A stretch of DNA of 64,000 nt from Lentzea sp. NEAU-D7 (GCF_026242055.1 NZ_JAPJDL010000003.1:134796-198795), one strand, 5' to 3'; shown: positions 42,391-51,656, counted from the first letter of the stretch. The notes: generated by a model from the letters alone, not told the origin. Program-made: numbers and translations.

Positions 42391-43676
42391 TCCGACAGGC
42401 CACCGATGACCGGTGGCGCGACCATGCGCTCGTCGCCGAACACGTCGTCGGTCTCGACCAGGTAGTCGGCCGCCTTGTGCTCGATGTCGTCCTCGCCCTC
42501 GCCCCGCTGGCCGTGCGCGCCACCACCGGCACCGACACCGGCCGCACCGGCCTTGCCCGCACCGGCGCCGGCGCCCGTGCCCGCGGCACCGCCGCGCAGC
42601 GCGTCAGGACCGGAACCCAGGCCGGACATGCCACCGGGCATCCCGCCGGGCTTCATCGCGGCCTGCTGGCCGGCCGCGCCGAGCGAGCCGGACATCGGCC
42701 CGAACGCCTTGCCGGCTCCGGAACCGAGCTGACCACCGCGAACGCCGGTGGAACCGCCCTGGCCCTTGGGACCGTTGGGGCCGCCCGTCCCGCCGCCGGT
42801 GCCGCCCTGGCCGGGCCGGGTGAACACCGGGCCACCGGGGACCGGCGTCGGCGTGGGGGTCGGAGTCGGCTGCGGCAGGCTCGTGGGAGGCGGGGTGTAC
42901 GTGGGGGGAGGCGTCGTCGTCGGAGGCTGCGTCCACGACGTGTGCGTCGTGTCGGTGGGCGGCGGCGTCCAGCCGGTCGAGACCTGCTGGTTCGACGTCG
43001 TCGGCGTGCCGGACCACGACGGGGTCGTCGTGCCGTGGCCGGTCGGCCCGTCGAAGCCGGTCGGCGTGAAGCCGACGCGCGTGCTGCCGGTACCCGTGTC
43101 GCCGGGAGGCGGCGTGTCGATCACGACCTGCGGCGGCGTCGGGAACTCGCCGAGCGTCGAGGAGTTCCAGCGGCTGTCCGACTGGTAGTCCTCCATGACC
43201 TTGACGGCCTGGGCGGCGGCGTTGTCCGCCGCGGCTTCCTGCCGCTCGTGGTCCTGCTGCTGGCCGATGACGTGGGCCATGCCGAGCGGACCGGTCAGCG
43301 CGCCACCGGCGTAGTCGAGGAAGCCGGGCTTCTCGGTCGTGACGGGGACGACCTCGGGCATCTTCTTGCGCGCCTCGGCGATGTACTCGCCCTGCAGACG
43401 CGCGGAGCTCTCCATGGTCGTCGCGCCGGTCTCGGCGAAACCGGCCCACTCGGCCAGCGGCGACAGCGCGCCCTGGGCGGCGTCGGCGGCGTCGGACTCC
43501 CAGTCCGCGCCCATCTTGGTCAGACCGGCGTGCAGGTCGGCGTCGATCTGGGCGAGCGTCGCGGCGATCTGCTTCCAGCCCTGTTCGACCGGGATGGAGG
43601 CGGCGACGCCGGGACCTGAGTTGATCATCTTGTACAGCTCGGGGTGGGCGTACCCCTGGAAGCGGTGTTCGGTCAT
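42387..43676 (-). CDS. PPE-like ESX substrate with Pro/Thr-rich tail
   Basis: This 429-residue protein has a helical N-terminal PPE-like domain (1-160): YAHPELYKMINSGPGVAASIPVEQGWKQIAATLAQID, the WxS-containing ADWESDAADAAQ hairpin, and a charged helix. A disordered Pro/Thr/Gly/Ser-rich stretch follows (about 180-300, TPPPTYTPPPTSLPQPTPTPT), then a Gly/Ala-rich region. The C-terminus EDDIEHKAADYLVETDDVFGDE is acidic and conserved in related proteins. It partners the PE-like protein encoded 16 bp upstream and overlaps espG by 4 bp. The long tail may cross or sit in the cell wall. Confidence 0.85.
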   Translation of the reverse strand: MTEHRFQGYAHPELYKMINSGPGVAASIPVEQGWKQIAATLAQIDADLHAGLTKMGADWESDAADAAQGALSPLAEWAGFAETGATTMESSARLQGEYIAEARKKMPEVVPVTTEKPGFLDYAGGALTGPLGMAHVIGQQQDHERQEAAADNAAAQAVKVMEDYQSDSRWNSSTLGEFPTPPQVVIDTPPPGDTGTGSTRVGFTPTGFDGPTGHGTTTPSWSGTPTTSNQQVSTGWTPPPTDTTHTSWTQPPTTTPPPTYTPPPTSLPQPTPTPTPTPVPGGPVFTRPGQGGTGGGTGGPNGPKGQGGSTGVRGGQLGSGAGKAFGPMSGSLGAAGQQAAMKPGGMPGGMSGLGSGPDALRGGAAGTGAGAGAGKAGAAGVGAGGGAHGQRGEGEDDIEHKAADYLVETDDVFGDERMVAPPVIGGLSE

Positions 43677-43692
43677 CGGTCAGTCCCCCCTC

Positions 43693-44067
43693 TCAGTCCT
43701 GGTCTCGGAGGTGCTTGCCCCACATGGCGGCGTTGTCGCCCTCGGTCATGCGGTACTGCTCTTCGATCATCTTCAGCTGGTCGATCACGCCGATGAGCTG
43801 CTTCTTGTAGGAGTCGAGCGCGGCCAGGGCCTTCTCCGACGTCTGCTCGTTGAACGCCTTCGACGTCTCACCGCTGATCGGGTCGGCGGCCCAGGGCCTG
43901 GTGGGCAGGTCGTTGACGGCCTGCGTGATCTTGCTGTCGAACTCGGCCAGGGCCTGTTCGAAAGCCTTCCTCGCCTGTGGAATGGCGGACGGGTCCACCT
44001 TCAGCTTGCGCTGCCCGAACTCCGGGGGCGATGAGACGCCTCCACCTCCACCATCCGCGAGAAACAC
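43693..44067 (-). CDS. PE-like ESX substrate
   Basis: This 124-residue helical protein begins with a short Gly-rich segment, then LKVDPSAIPQARKAFEQALAEFDSKI, a hairpin around RPWAADPISGETSKAFNEQ, and a second helix ending LKMIEEQYRMTEGDN. That last part contains a YxxxE export signal (YRMTE), in the position expected for PE or Esx substrates. A GGAGGGT precedes the GTG 44067 start. Together with the PPE-like protein and EspG this forms the usual three-gene exported complex. Confidence 0.8.
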   Translation of the reverse strand: MFLADGGGGGVSSPPEFGQRKLKVDPSAIPQARKAFEQALAEFDSKITQAVNDLPTRPWAADPISGETSKAFNEQTSEKALAALDSYKKQLIGVIDQLKMIEEQYRMTEGDNAAMWGKHLRDQD

Positions 44068-44190
44068 GGCACACCCTCCTCAGTACGGCCCTCAGGGAAC
44101 GGGCCATGTGTGCATTTGGGACGACTTTAGCTCTGATGCATTACGCGAGTGACCGGTTCCCGGTACAAGACAGGTAGTTCTGCTCAACCG

Positions 44191-44784
44191 TCACCGGGTC
44201 GCCAGAACGGTGGCCGCCGCCGTGGCGAGCGCCTTGGCCTGCGCGCAGGCGGCCTCCGGCGTGTTGCCCTTCTCGCCGAAGACCCCACCCGCGTCCACCA
44301 GCAACAACTGGCCGTCGTGGGCGTCGACGTAGATCTCGCAGACCGGGGCGCCACCCGGCGCCTCCCGCTGCGTCAGGTACGCGGGATACCCGGCGACCTG
44401 GAGGGAGGTGAGCTTCGACTCACCCGTCGTCCGCTTCAGCCTGTCCGCACCGCCGTTGAGAACCGTGTGGATGCTGGAGACGAACTTGACCGAGGCGTAG
44501 GTCTGATTGCACCGCTTGCTCCCCTCCCCGAAATCGGGGAGCGGATTACCCGGTTCGACCTTGCTCAAACCCAACGCCGTCCTCTGTTCGGAGGTGATGA
44601 GCGAGCACGGCTCGACGGCCGTCAGATCGACGGCCTTGGGCCTGTTCACCGGCGTGGTGCCGGTCGAAGTTCCGGTCGTCGGAGCGGAGCCCGTCTGGTC
44701 ACTCGCGGAGGGCTTGCCCGGCTCGGTCGATGAACACCCGGCCAGGACCGCTGCCAGCAAGAACGGGATGGCAAGTCGACGCAT
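44191..44784 (-). CDS. DUF3558 lipoprotein
   Basis: This 197-residue lipoprotein starts MRRLAIPFLLAAVLAGC (lipobox LAGC, Cys17) and continues through a Ser/Thr/Gly linker. The DUF3558 domain follows: DLTAVEPCSLITSEQRTALGLSK, RCNQTYASVKFVSSIHTVLN, PAYLTQREAPGGAPVCEIYVDAHDGQLLLVD and a final AACAQAKALATAAA. Its conserved Cys pairs probably form disulfides. DUF3558 genes are very common next to PE/PPE/EspG modules in Pseudonocardiaceae, and this copy fits that pattern. It is likely an outer-surface partner or substrate of the ESX system. Confidence 0.85.
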   Translation of the reverse strand: MRRLAIPFLLAAVLAGCSSTEPGKPSASDQTGSAPTTGTSTGTTPVNRPKAVDLTAVEPCSLITSEQRTALGLSKVEPGNPLPDFGEGSKRCNQTYASVKFVSSIHTVLNGGADRLKRTTGESKLTSLQVAGYPAYLTQREAPGGAPVCEIYVDAHDGQLLLVDAGGVFGEKGNTPEAACAQAKALATAAATVLATR

Positions 44785-44873
44785 GGCGGCCAACGTATCG
44801 GATCACCGGGCACGCAGGGTGGCGAACGAGGTGTCCCGCGTCACCCGTTAGCCGCATTGCCGGGCACCCCACC

Positions 44874-44892
44874 AAAAGGAAACCTTCTTTAC
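44874..44892 (+). promoter_or_regulatory. AGGAAAC-type promoter/operator element upstream of csxA
   Basis: The stretch AAAAGGAAACCTTCTTTAC lies 43-61 bp before the exo-glucosaminidase ATG. It resembles the AGGAAAC-TTTC dyad found upstream of secreted hydrolase genes in streptomycetes, though the dyad is imperfect here. It could be a regulatory site; the factor is unknown. Confidence 0.4.
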
Positions 44893-44934
44893 GATACCCC
44901 GGAGCGCCGCCGCCCCGACGCGTCGAGGAGCGAC

Positions 44935-47574
44935 ATGCTGCGCAACCGACCACTACCGGCCGCGGTCGTGGCGGCGATGGGTCTGGCCCTGCTCGTGCCA
45001 GGCACCTCAGCCACCGCGGGCCCCGTGCCCGGCACGGGAGCGGCGCTCACCGTGGCCGCCGCCCCCGGACAGACCTCCACCATCCCGGACTGGCGCATGC
45101 AGACCAGCGCCACGGCGACGCAGGCCGGCAGTGTGATCTCCGGGACCGGGTACTCGGACGCCGGATGGCTGACCGTGCCCGCGCGGTCGACGGTGATGGC
45201 CGGCCTGATCGCCAACGGCAGGTACGGGGACGTCGGCTACTCCGAGAACCTGAAGAGGGCCGACCCCGCGGACTTCAAGGTGCCGTGGTGGTACCGCAAG
45301 GTGTTCCAGGCGGACCCGCAGCCGGGTGTCCACACGTTCCTCAAGCTCAACGGCGGCGTGATCTCCCGCGGTGAGGTGTGGCTGAACGGCACGAAGGTCG
45401 CCGGCACGGACACGGTCGTCGGCGCCTACCCGACGTTCGAGTTCAACGTCTCCGGCCTGCTGCGCAAAGGCGACAACGCGCTCGCGATCAAGGCGTCGCC
45501 GTCCGACCCCGCCAAGGACCTGGTGATCCACTTCATCGACTGGGCGCAGCTCCCGCCGGACCGCAACCAGGGCCTGTTCCGCGACGTCGACCTCGCGCAG
45601 AGCGGCGCCGTCTCGTTGCGCGGCCTGCACGTGCTGAGCGACCTGCCGCTGCCGAACCTGGACACCGCCGCGGTCACGGTGAAGGTCGACGCGCGCAACA
45701 ACACCGGCAGCGCGGTCACCACGACGGTCTCCGGCAGCGCCGCGGGCCAGAACTACAGCCAGAACGTGACTCTGGCCGCGAACGAGACCAGGACCGTCAC
45801 GTTCCCGCTCACCGTCACCAACCCCCAGGTCTGGTGGCCGTACCAGATGGGCGCGCAGCCCCTGTACGACGCGACGGCCACCGCGACCGTGAGCGGCGCC
45901 AGGTCGGACGAGCAGAGGACGACGTTCGGCATCCGCGAGGTCACCTCGAAGATGATCAGCGGCAACCTCCAGTACCAGATCAACGGCAGGCCGATCCTGA
46001 TCCGCGGCGGCGGCTGGGCGTCGGACCTCTTCCTGCGGACCGACGTGCGGAAGATCGCCGACGAGATGATGCTGACGAAGTCCATGGGCCTCAACACGAT
46101 CCGCCTCGAGGGCAAGCCAGAGAACGACGAAATCTACGACCTGGCCGACCGCGCGGGCATCCTGCTGATGACCGGCTGGGAGTGCTGCTCGAAGTGGCAG
46201 AACACCGGTGGGTTCACCGCGGAGGACAAGAGGGTCGCCGGCGCGTCCGCCGAGGGCGAGGCCAAGCGGATCCGCAACCACCCCAGCGTGTTCACGTTCC
46301 TGATCGGCTCGGACGAGGCCCCGGTCGCCGACGTCGAGAAGATCTACCTGGACGCCCTGAAGCGCGCCGACTGGCAGACGCCGATCGTCACCGCGGCCGC
46401 GCGCCGCAGCTCTCCGCAGCTCGGTGACTCGGGCATGAAGATGGAGGGTCCGTACTGGTGGGAGCCTCCGGTCTACTGGTACGACAACCAGAAGGGCGGT
46501 AGCGCGGGCTTCGCGTCCGAGATCGGTCCCGGCCTCGCGATCCCGGAGATGGACGAGCTCAGGAAGTTCCTGAGCCCGGCCGAGATCGCCAAGCTGACGG
46601 ACTACAACGCCACGCAGTACCACCTGTCGCCGTCGGGCAACTTCAGCAAGATCGGTTTCTGGGGCACGGCGCTCGACAACCGCTACGGCAAGCCCTCCAG
46701 CGTGGACGACTTCGTCGCCAAGTCGCAGCTGCAGCAGTACGAGACGAACCGCGCGCAGTTCGAGGCGTTCGGCCGCGACTTCTCCGACACCGGCGCGAAC
46801 CAGGCGCAGGGCGTCATCTACTGGATGCAGAACGACCCGTGGCCCAAGCTCTTCTGGCACCTCTACAACTACAACCTGGCGACCGCGGGGTCGTACTTCG
46901 GGGCCAAGAAGGCGAACAAGGCGCTGCACGCGCAGTACTCCTACGACGACAGGTCGCTCGCCGTGGTGAACATGGGCCTGGAAGCCAAGCAGGGCATGAG
47001 CCTCCAGGTGACGGTCTTCAACTCCGACGGCACCCAGAAGGCGAACGAGACACGGCCCGTTCCGGCCAGGGCCAACGGTTCCGTGCGGGTCGGCACCCTG
47101 CCGCAACCCTCGGGCCTGACGCCCGCGTACTTCGTGCGGCTGCTGCTGAAGGACGCCGCGGGCAGGGAGATCGACCGCAACGTCTACTGGCTGTCCACCA
47201 AGGCCGACACGCTGAACTACAACGCCGGCGACTGGTGGTACACCCCGCAGGCCCAGTACACGGACCTGAAGTCGCTGAGCTCGTTGAGGGCGGGCCAGGT
47301 GTCGGTGACCTCCACGACGCCGCCGGGCACCAACGGCAGGCAGTCCACGAGCGTGACGGTGAAGAACACCGGTACCTCCGTGGCGTTCTTCATGCGGACG
47401 TCGCTGCGCAAGGGCCAGGGCGGTGCCGAGGTGCTGCCGGTCGACTGGAGCGACAACTACATCACGCTGTTCCCCGGTGAGAGCCAGACGATCCGGGCCG
47501 AGTACCGGACGTCCGACCTGGGAGGCGCCCAGCCGGTCGTCCAGCTCTCCGGGCACAACGTGAGCAAGCGCTAG
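44935..47574 (+). CDS. csxA: Secreted exo-beta-D-glucosaminidase (GH2, CsxA-like)
   Basis: This 879-residue secreted glycosidase removes glucosamine from the non-reducing end of chitosan oligosaccharides. The signal peptide ends around GTSATAG. The GH2 layout is complete: jelly-roll sugar-binding domain (WWYRKVFQ, FLKLNGGVISRGEVWLNGTKV), immunoglobulin-like domain (about 260-350), TIM barrel from about 370 (GRPILIRGGGWASDLFLR, HPSVFTFLIGSDEAP with the acid/base region), nucleophile Glu in GFASEIGPGLAIP, then two C-terminal beta domains. ATG 44935 follows GAGGAG. It is monocistronic, with a hairpin at 47580-47615. The cell-wall or chitosan-derived substrate fits the local glycosidase set. Confidence 0.92.
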   Translation: MLRNRPLPAAVVAAMGLALLVPGTSATAGPVPGTGAALTVAAAPGQTSTIPDWRMQTSATATQAGSVISGTGYSDAGWLTVPARSTVMAGLIANGRYGDVGYSENLKRADPADFKVPWWYRKVFQADPQPGVHTFLKLNGGVISRGEVWLNGTKVAGTDTVVGAYPTFEFNVSGLLRKGDNALAIKASPSDPAKDLVIHFIDWAQLPPDRNQGLFRDVDLAQSGAVSLRGLHVLSDLPLPNLDTAAVTVKVDARNNTGSAVTTTVSGSAAGQNYSQNVTLAANETRTVTFPLTVTNPQVWWPYQMGAQPLYDATATATVSGARSDEQRTTFGIREVTSKMISGNLQYQINGRPILIRGGGWASDLFLRTDVRKIADEMMLTKSMGLNTIRLEGKPENDEIYDLADRAGILLMTGWECCSKWQNTGGFTAEDKRVAGASAEGEAKRIRNHPSVFTFLIGSDEAPVADVEKIYLDALKRADWQTPIVTAAARRSSPQLGDSGMKMEGPYWWEPPVYWYDNQKGGSAGFASEIGPGLAIPEMDELRKFLSPAEIAKLTDYNATQYHLSPSGNFSKIGFWGTALDNRYGKPSSVDDFVAKSQLQQYETNRAQFEAFGRDFSDTGANQAQGVIYWMQNDPWPKLFWHLYNYNLATAGSYFGAKKANKALHAQYSYDDRSLAVVNMGLEAKQGMSLQVTVFNSDGTQKANETRPVPARANGSVRVGTLPQPSGLTPAYFVRLLLKDAAGREIDRNVYWLSTKADTLNYNAGDWWYTPQAQYTDLKSLSSLRAGQVSVTSTTPPGTNGRQSTSVTVKNTGTSVAFFMRTSLRKGQGGAEVLPVDWSDNYITLFPGESQTIRAEYRTSDLGGAQPVVQLSGHNVSKR

Positions 47575-47579
47575 TGGGT

Positions 47580-47615
47580 GCGGCTCGGAAGGTTGCCGGC
47601 AACGTTCCGAGCCGC
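47580..47615. terminator. Bidirectional terminator hairpin
   Basis: An 11-bp stem GCGGCTCGGAA/TTCCGAGCCGC (47580-47590 with 47605-47615) with a loop that itself holds a short GTTGCCGGCAAC dyad lies between the convergent csxA and GH15 genes. Confidence 0.8.
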
Positions 47616-47619
47616 GCCA

Positions 47620-49416
47620 CTAACTGCCGTAGCGGTTCGCGACGACGGCGGGTCGTTCCACGGGGCGGCCCGCGTCGAGCGACCACGCCAGCCGCACGTA
47701 CTGCGCGTGCGTCCAGGCGAGCGGGGTGGCCGAGCCGGTTCCCCTGCCGTTCCAGACCTGTTCGGGCAGCATGAGGCCGCTGTTGGCGGTCGCGGCGATC
47801 TCGCGCAACCGCTGGGCGGCACCGGCCTTGTCGCCGGCGAGCAGCTCGTACTCACCGCGTTCGCCGCTGAGCAACGGCCACAACCTGCCGTAGGTGCGCG
47901 TCGGCGTCGGCCAGTTGATGCCCCACGGCCTGCCGTCCGCGGTCTCGCCGTAGCCGTCCTGCGTGAAGCGGTGCCAGTAGCCCTGCTCCTTCAGCTGCTG
48001 GTCCACGACTCGCACGGTGTTGCGGATGACCGGGTCGTCGGCGCGCTTCACACCGAGCCGCACCAGTTCCAGGAAGCTCGGGTCGACGACCGCGCGCTGG
48101 TCGATGTCGGTGGGGTTGTTGTCGCCGAGGTTGTACTTCGTGCCCTGGTCCGGCTGTCCGTCCTTCGTCACGCGCAGGTAGTACGGCTTCGGCGCGTGAG
48201 GACCGGTCTTCGTCGCGGTCCAGCCCTCCACCTTTCGCTGCCACTCGTCGGCGGCCTGGAGGTACCTGTCCGCGTTCTCCCCGTTGCGCTGCAGGAGGTC
48301 CGCGAAGCACACCAGCCCGGCGACGACCGATGCGATCGTGGCCGGCGAGTAGCCGTCCTGGTTCTCCCAGCGCTCCTGCTCGCTGAACGGCGAGTTCGGG
48401 TAGCTCAGCAGGTAGTCGGCCGACCGGCGCAATGCGTCCATTGTGGACTTGTCAGTTCGGCTCAGGTGCCACGCGAGCAGGAGGGGTGCCGCTGTCTGGT
48501 CGAGCTGCACCTTGGTCCACACGGGGGTGCCGTCGACGCGCGTGTTCTGCGGGAGGTGGCCGTCCGGCTCCTGCTGTTCGCGCAGCATGAAGTCCAGCGA
48601 CCGCTCGGCGAACCCGCGGTCACCGGCGGCGATCATGGCCGTGGACACGTGGTAGAGGTCGCGTGGCCAGACCAGCGCGTAGGGGCCGAGCTCCGGTGCC
48701 AGCGCCCGGTCGAACCCGAAGGCCCACGGGAAGCTCGGCGACGCGATCGACGCGCCGGGGTGGGTCTTGTCCTCGGTCGCCGCCAGCACCATCACCGACA
48801 TGTCGTAGAGCCGCCGGTCCGCCGACCTCGGGCGCTTCAGCGCGTCGAGGTAGGTGTGCCATCCCCGCGCGTACTCCTTCGCGCTGGCACGGAATCCCCG
48901 GTCCAGCGCGGCCTGGGCCACGCCTTCGCCGAACCCGACCGCGAACGTGCCGCGCGCGTGGCGCACCGGCTCGGTGGGCAGGGTGGTCCTGACCTCGCTG
49001 GAGCCCTTCATCGGCACGTGCTCGACCGAGAGCCGGACCGGGCGCTGGGCCGTGACCGTCACGTCCGCGAGGACGGCCGCGCGCTGCGGATCGGTCACGT
49101 AGGTGATCTCGGCCCGCCAGCCGTCACCGCGCAGGTGCTGCCGGAAGGTCAGCGACCTGTCGTCGGCGGGCTCAGTGTGCGCCCGGCCGGGTTTTCCGTC
49201 GACCAGCAGCCGCGTCTCGCGCGTCGCGGGTGTGCTGAGGTCAGGGAAGAAGATCTCGGACAGGCCCTGGTGGCCGAGGGTGAACCACACCGGGCTGGCC
49301 GCCGATCTGGCCGTGCCGAACGCCTGCTTGTCCGCGGGCAGGGGAACCACTTCGGCCGCACGGGCTACCGGGGCCGACATGATCAGCAGGAGTACGACCA
49401 GGGCCAATGGCTTCAT
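47620..49416 (-). CDS. Secreted GH15 glucoamylase/glucodextranase-type hydrolase
   Basis: This 598-residue secreted enzyme has a signal peptide (MKPLALVVLLLIMSAPVARA). A short N-terminal domain matches the glucodextranase family (PVWFTLGHQGLSEIFFPDLSTP), and the (alpha/alpha)6 barrel runs from about 220. The two catalytic acids are in QERWENQDGYSPAT and GLMLPEQVWNG. GYWHRFTQDGYGE and the Trp-rich INWPTPTRTYGRLWP are barrel landmarks. It releases glucose from alpha-glucans. It lies 20 bp downstream of the GGDEF-EAL gene on the same strand, so it may share its transcript. Confidence 0.9.
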   Translation of the reverse strand: MKPLALVVLLLIMSAPVARAAEVVPLPADKQAFGTARSAASPVWFTLGHQGLSEIFFPDLSTPATRETRLLVDGKPGRAHTEPADDRSLTFRQHLRGDGWRAEITYVTDPQRAAVLADVTVTAQRPVRLSVEHVPMKGSSEVRTTLPTEPVRHARGTFAVGFGEGVAQAALDRGFRASAKEYARGWHTYLDALKRPRSADRRLYDMSVMVLAATEDKTHPGASIASPSFPWAFGFDRALAPELGPYALVWPRDLYHVSTAMIAAGDRGFAERSLDFMLREQQEPDGHLPQNTRVDGTPVWTKVQLDQTAAPLLLAWHLSRTDKSTMDALRRSADYLLSYPNSPFSEQERWENQDGYSPATIASVVAGLVCFADLLQRNGENADRYLQAADEWQRKVEGWTATKTGPHAPKPYYLRVTKDGQPDQGTKYNLGDNNPTDIDQRAVVDPSFLELVRLGVKRADDPVIRNTVRVVDQQLKEQGYWHRFTQDGYGETADGRPWGINWPTPTRTYGRLWPLLSGERGEYELLAGDKAGAAQRLREIAATANSGLMLPEQVWNGRGTGSATPLAWTHAQYVRLAWSLDAGRPVERPAVVANRYGS

Positions 49417-49436
49417 GCCCTGGGGTGTTCCCCGAG

Positions 49437-51602
49437 CTAGAGATCACCACGCAACAGGCTGTCGATGTTCTCCGGCGGACCCGGCCGCGCGAAGAACCAG
49501 CCCTGGCCCGTGTCGCATCCCAGGCGCAGCAACCGGGCGGCCTGAGCAGGCGTCTCCACGCCTTCCGCCGTGACGCCCAACGACAGTGCGTGCGCGAGCT
49601 GCACCAGCGTCGCGACGATCTGCGCGTCGACGGGGTCTTCCTCGTTCTCGGCCCGCAGACCTTCCATGAACGAACCGGCGATCTTCAGCTCGTGCACGGG
49701 CAGATGCTTGAGGTACGCCAGGTTCGAGTAGCCGGTGCCGAAGTCGTCGATCGCGATGCGCACACCCATGTCGCACAACGCCCGCAGCGCCTCCAGCGGC
49801 TCGTCGGCGGTGCCCATGATCGCCGACTCGGTGAGCTCCAGCTGCAGGTGGTGCGGCGGCAGCGCGCACTCGTCCAGGATCTGCTTGACGTCGCGCACCA
49901 GCTCCGGGTCGCGGGACTGCCGCACGGCCAGGTTCACCGACACGAACGGCGCCGCGTCCCCGAACTCCTCCAGCCAGCGCCGCGCCTCCTCGCAGGCCTT
50001 GCGCAGCACCCACCGTCCTAATGGGACGATCAGGCCGGTCTCCTCGGCCAGTTCGATGAACCGGTCCGGCGCGAGCCGCCCGAACTCCGGGTGCTGCCAG
50101 CGCACGAGCGCCTCGACGCCGATGACCTTCGAGTCCTCCAGGCGCACCAGCGGCTGGTACTCGACGTAGAACTCGCCGCGTTCCAACGCGCGCGGCATCG
50201 TCGCGGACAGCGTGAACCGGGCGACCTCGCGGGCGTTGCGCTCCGGGTCGTACAACGCCCATCGCGCCTTGCCGTCGGCCTTGGCCCAGTACAGCGTGAT
50301 GTCCGCGTCGCGCATGAGGTCCGCGGACGTGGTGCCGGACAGCTGCCGTTCGACGATGCCGATCGACGCCGACACGGACAGCTCGTGGCCCGCGATGCGG
50401 ATCGGCGCCTCCAGCTCGGTCAGCACCCGGTCCGCGACGTCCACGATGTCCTGCTCGCCGGACGAGCCCTCGACCAGGATCACGAACTCGTCGCCGCCCA
50501 TGCGCGCGACCAGCTTGCCCTCGCCGGACACCGAGTGGTCGAGCCTGCGGCCGACCTCGACCAGCAGCTGGTCCCCGGTGTCGTGGCCGAGCGAGTCGTT
50601 GATGACCTTGAACCCGTCCAGGTCCAGGTAGCAGAGGCCGGCCCGCACGTGCCTGGCCCGGTTGCTGAAGACGCGCCCGAGGCGTTCGAGGAACAGCGCG
50701 CGGTTCGGCAGCCCGGTCAGCGGGTCGTGCAACGCCTGGTAGCGCAGCCGGTTCTGCAGCAGGTGCCGGTCGGTGACGTCCTCGATCATCGCGACCTGGT
50801 ACTGCGGCTCGCCGTGGTCGTCGCGGACCAGCGACAACGTCAGGTGCGTCCACACCTGCTCGCCGTCCGCGCGGTGAAACCGCTTCTCGGCCCGGTAGTG
50901 GTCGCACTCGCCTGCGATGAGCTGGTCGTAGAGCCGCCACACGCTGCCCGCGTCCTCGGGGTGCATGAGGTCGCGCACGTTGTACTGGCGCATCTCCTCG
51001 ACGCTGAACCCGAGCATGTCCTGCAGGGCCTGGTTGACGTCCAGGATCCGGCCGTCGATGGCGGCGATGCCGATGCCGATCGCGGCCTCGGTGAACATGG
51101 CGCGGAACCGGGCCTCCGAGGCCCGCAGCATCGACTCTGCCTGGTCGCGGGCGTCCAGCACGGCCGCCCTGATGGCCTCCTGCTCGGCGAGCGTGCGCTC
51201 CCGCAGCGCGCGGGCGTACCCGGCGGCCAGCGCGCCCTGCAGGGCGGTCAGGCGGGACGTCAGCCGGGCGTCGCCGGGGAAGCCGAGCTCGACCAGCAGG
51301 TCGTCGCCGAGCAGCTGGACGGTGCGGCCGAGCGTGTCGGTGCCGGTGAAGTGCGCGTCGACCAGACGTGAGCCGATCTCGTGACCGGGTGCCGTGCGGA
51401 ACGGGCTCGCGAACAGCGCCTCGACCAGCAGCTCGGTGAGGTCCTGGAGGTGCTGGGCGACCTCCGCCCTGGTCATCGGCACGTAGCTGGACCCGATCAC
51501 GGCCGTGGCCCAGCTGCGCGCGAACGACTGGGCACCGGCCAGTACGGCCGGGCTCAAAGGAGAGCGATCCTCACGCACCCGCTGGTCAACCCGATCGGTC
51601 AT
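49437..51602 (-). CDS. PAS-GGDEF-EAL c-di-GMP signalling protein
   Basis: This 721-residue cytoplasmic protein has an N-terminal helical domain of about 170 residues (resembling a globin/Hpt-like sensory region, not identified). A PAS domain follows (about 165-290; ARFRAMFTEAAIGIGIAAIDGRILDVNQAL). Then come a GGDEF diguanylate cyclase domain (GGDEF at 369-373) and an EAL phosphodiesterase domain (EAL at 497-499, DDFGTGYSNLAYLKHLP, QGWFFARP). Active-site residues of both appear intact, so it could make or degrade c-di-GMP. No RxxD inhibitory site precedes GGDEF (GEGKLVARM). ATG 51602 is chosen; an ATG at 51635 is possible. It could feed the RsiG system. Confidence 0.92.
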   Translation of the reverse strand: MTDRVDQRVREDRSPLSPAVLAGAQSFARSWATAVIGSSYVPMTRAEVAQHLQDLTELLVEALFASPFRTAPGHEIGSRLVDAHFTGTDTLGRTVQLLGDDLLVELGFPGDARLTSRLTALQGALAAGYARALRERTLAEQEAIRAAVLDARDQAESMLRASEARFRAMFTEAAIGIGIAAIDGRILDVNQALQDMLGFSVEEMRQYNVRDLMHPEDAGSVWRLYDQLIAGECDHYRAEKRFHRADGEQVWTHLTLSLVRDDHGEPQYQVAMIEDVTDRHLLQNRLRYQALHDPLTGLPNRALFLERLGRVFSNRARHVRAGLCYLDLDGFKVINDSLGHDTGDQLLVEVGRRLDHSVSGEGKLVARMGGDEFVILVEGSSGEQDIVDVADRVLTELEAPIRIAGHELSVSASIGIVERQLSGTTSADLMRDADITLYWAKADGKARWALYDPERNAREVARFTLSATMPRALERGEFYVEYQPLVRLEDSKVIGVEALVRWQHPEFGRLAPDRFIELAEETGLIVPLGRWVLRKACEEARRWLEEFGDAAPFVSVNLAVRQSRDPELVRDVKQILDECALPPHHLQLELTESAIMGTADEPLEALRALCDMGVRIAIDDFGTGYSNLAYLKHLPVHELKIAGSFMEGLRAENEEDPVDAQIVATLVQLAHALSLGVTAEGVETPAQAARLLRLGCDTGQGWFFARPGPPENIDSLLRGDL

Positions 51603-51656
51603 CGTCTCGGCCCTAACGCCACGAACGCGCAGCATACGGCCGGTCGCCGTCCGGAG

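Noticed and set aside
45007-47556. An 849-residue open frame opposite csxA
   Set aside because: It is antisense to a well-supported GH2 enzyme; high GC makes such frames common.
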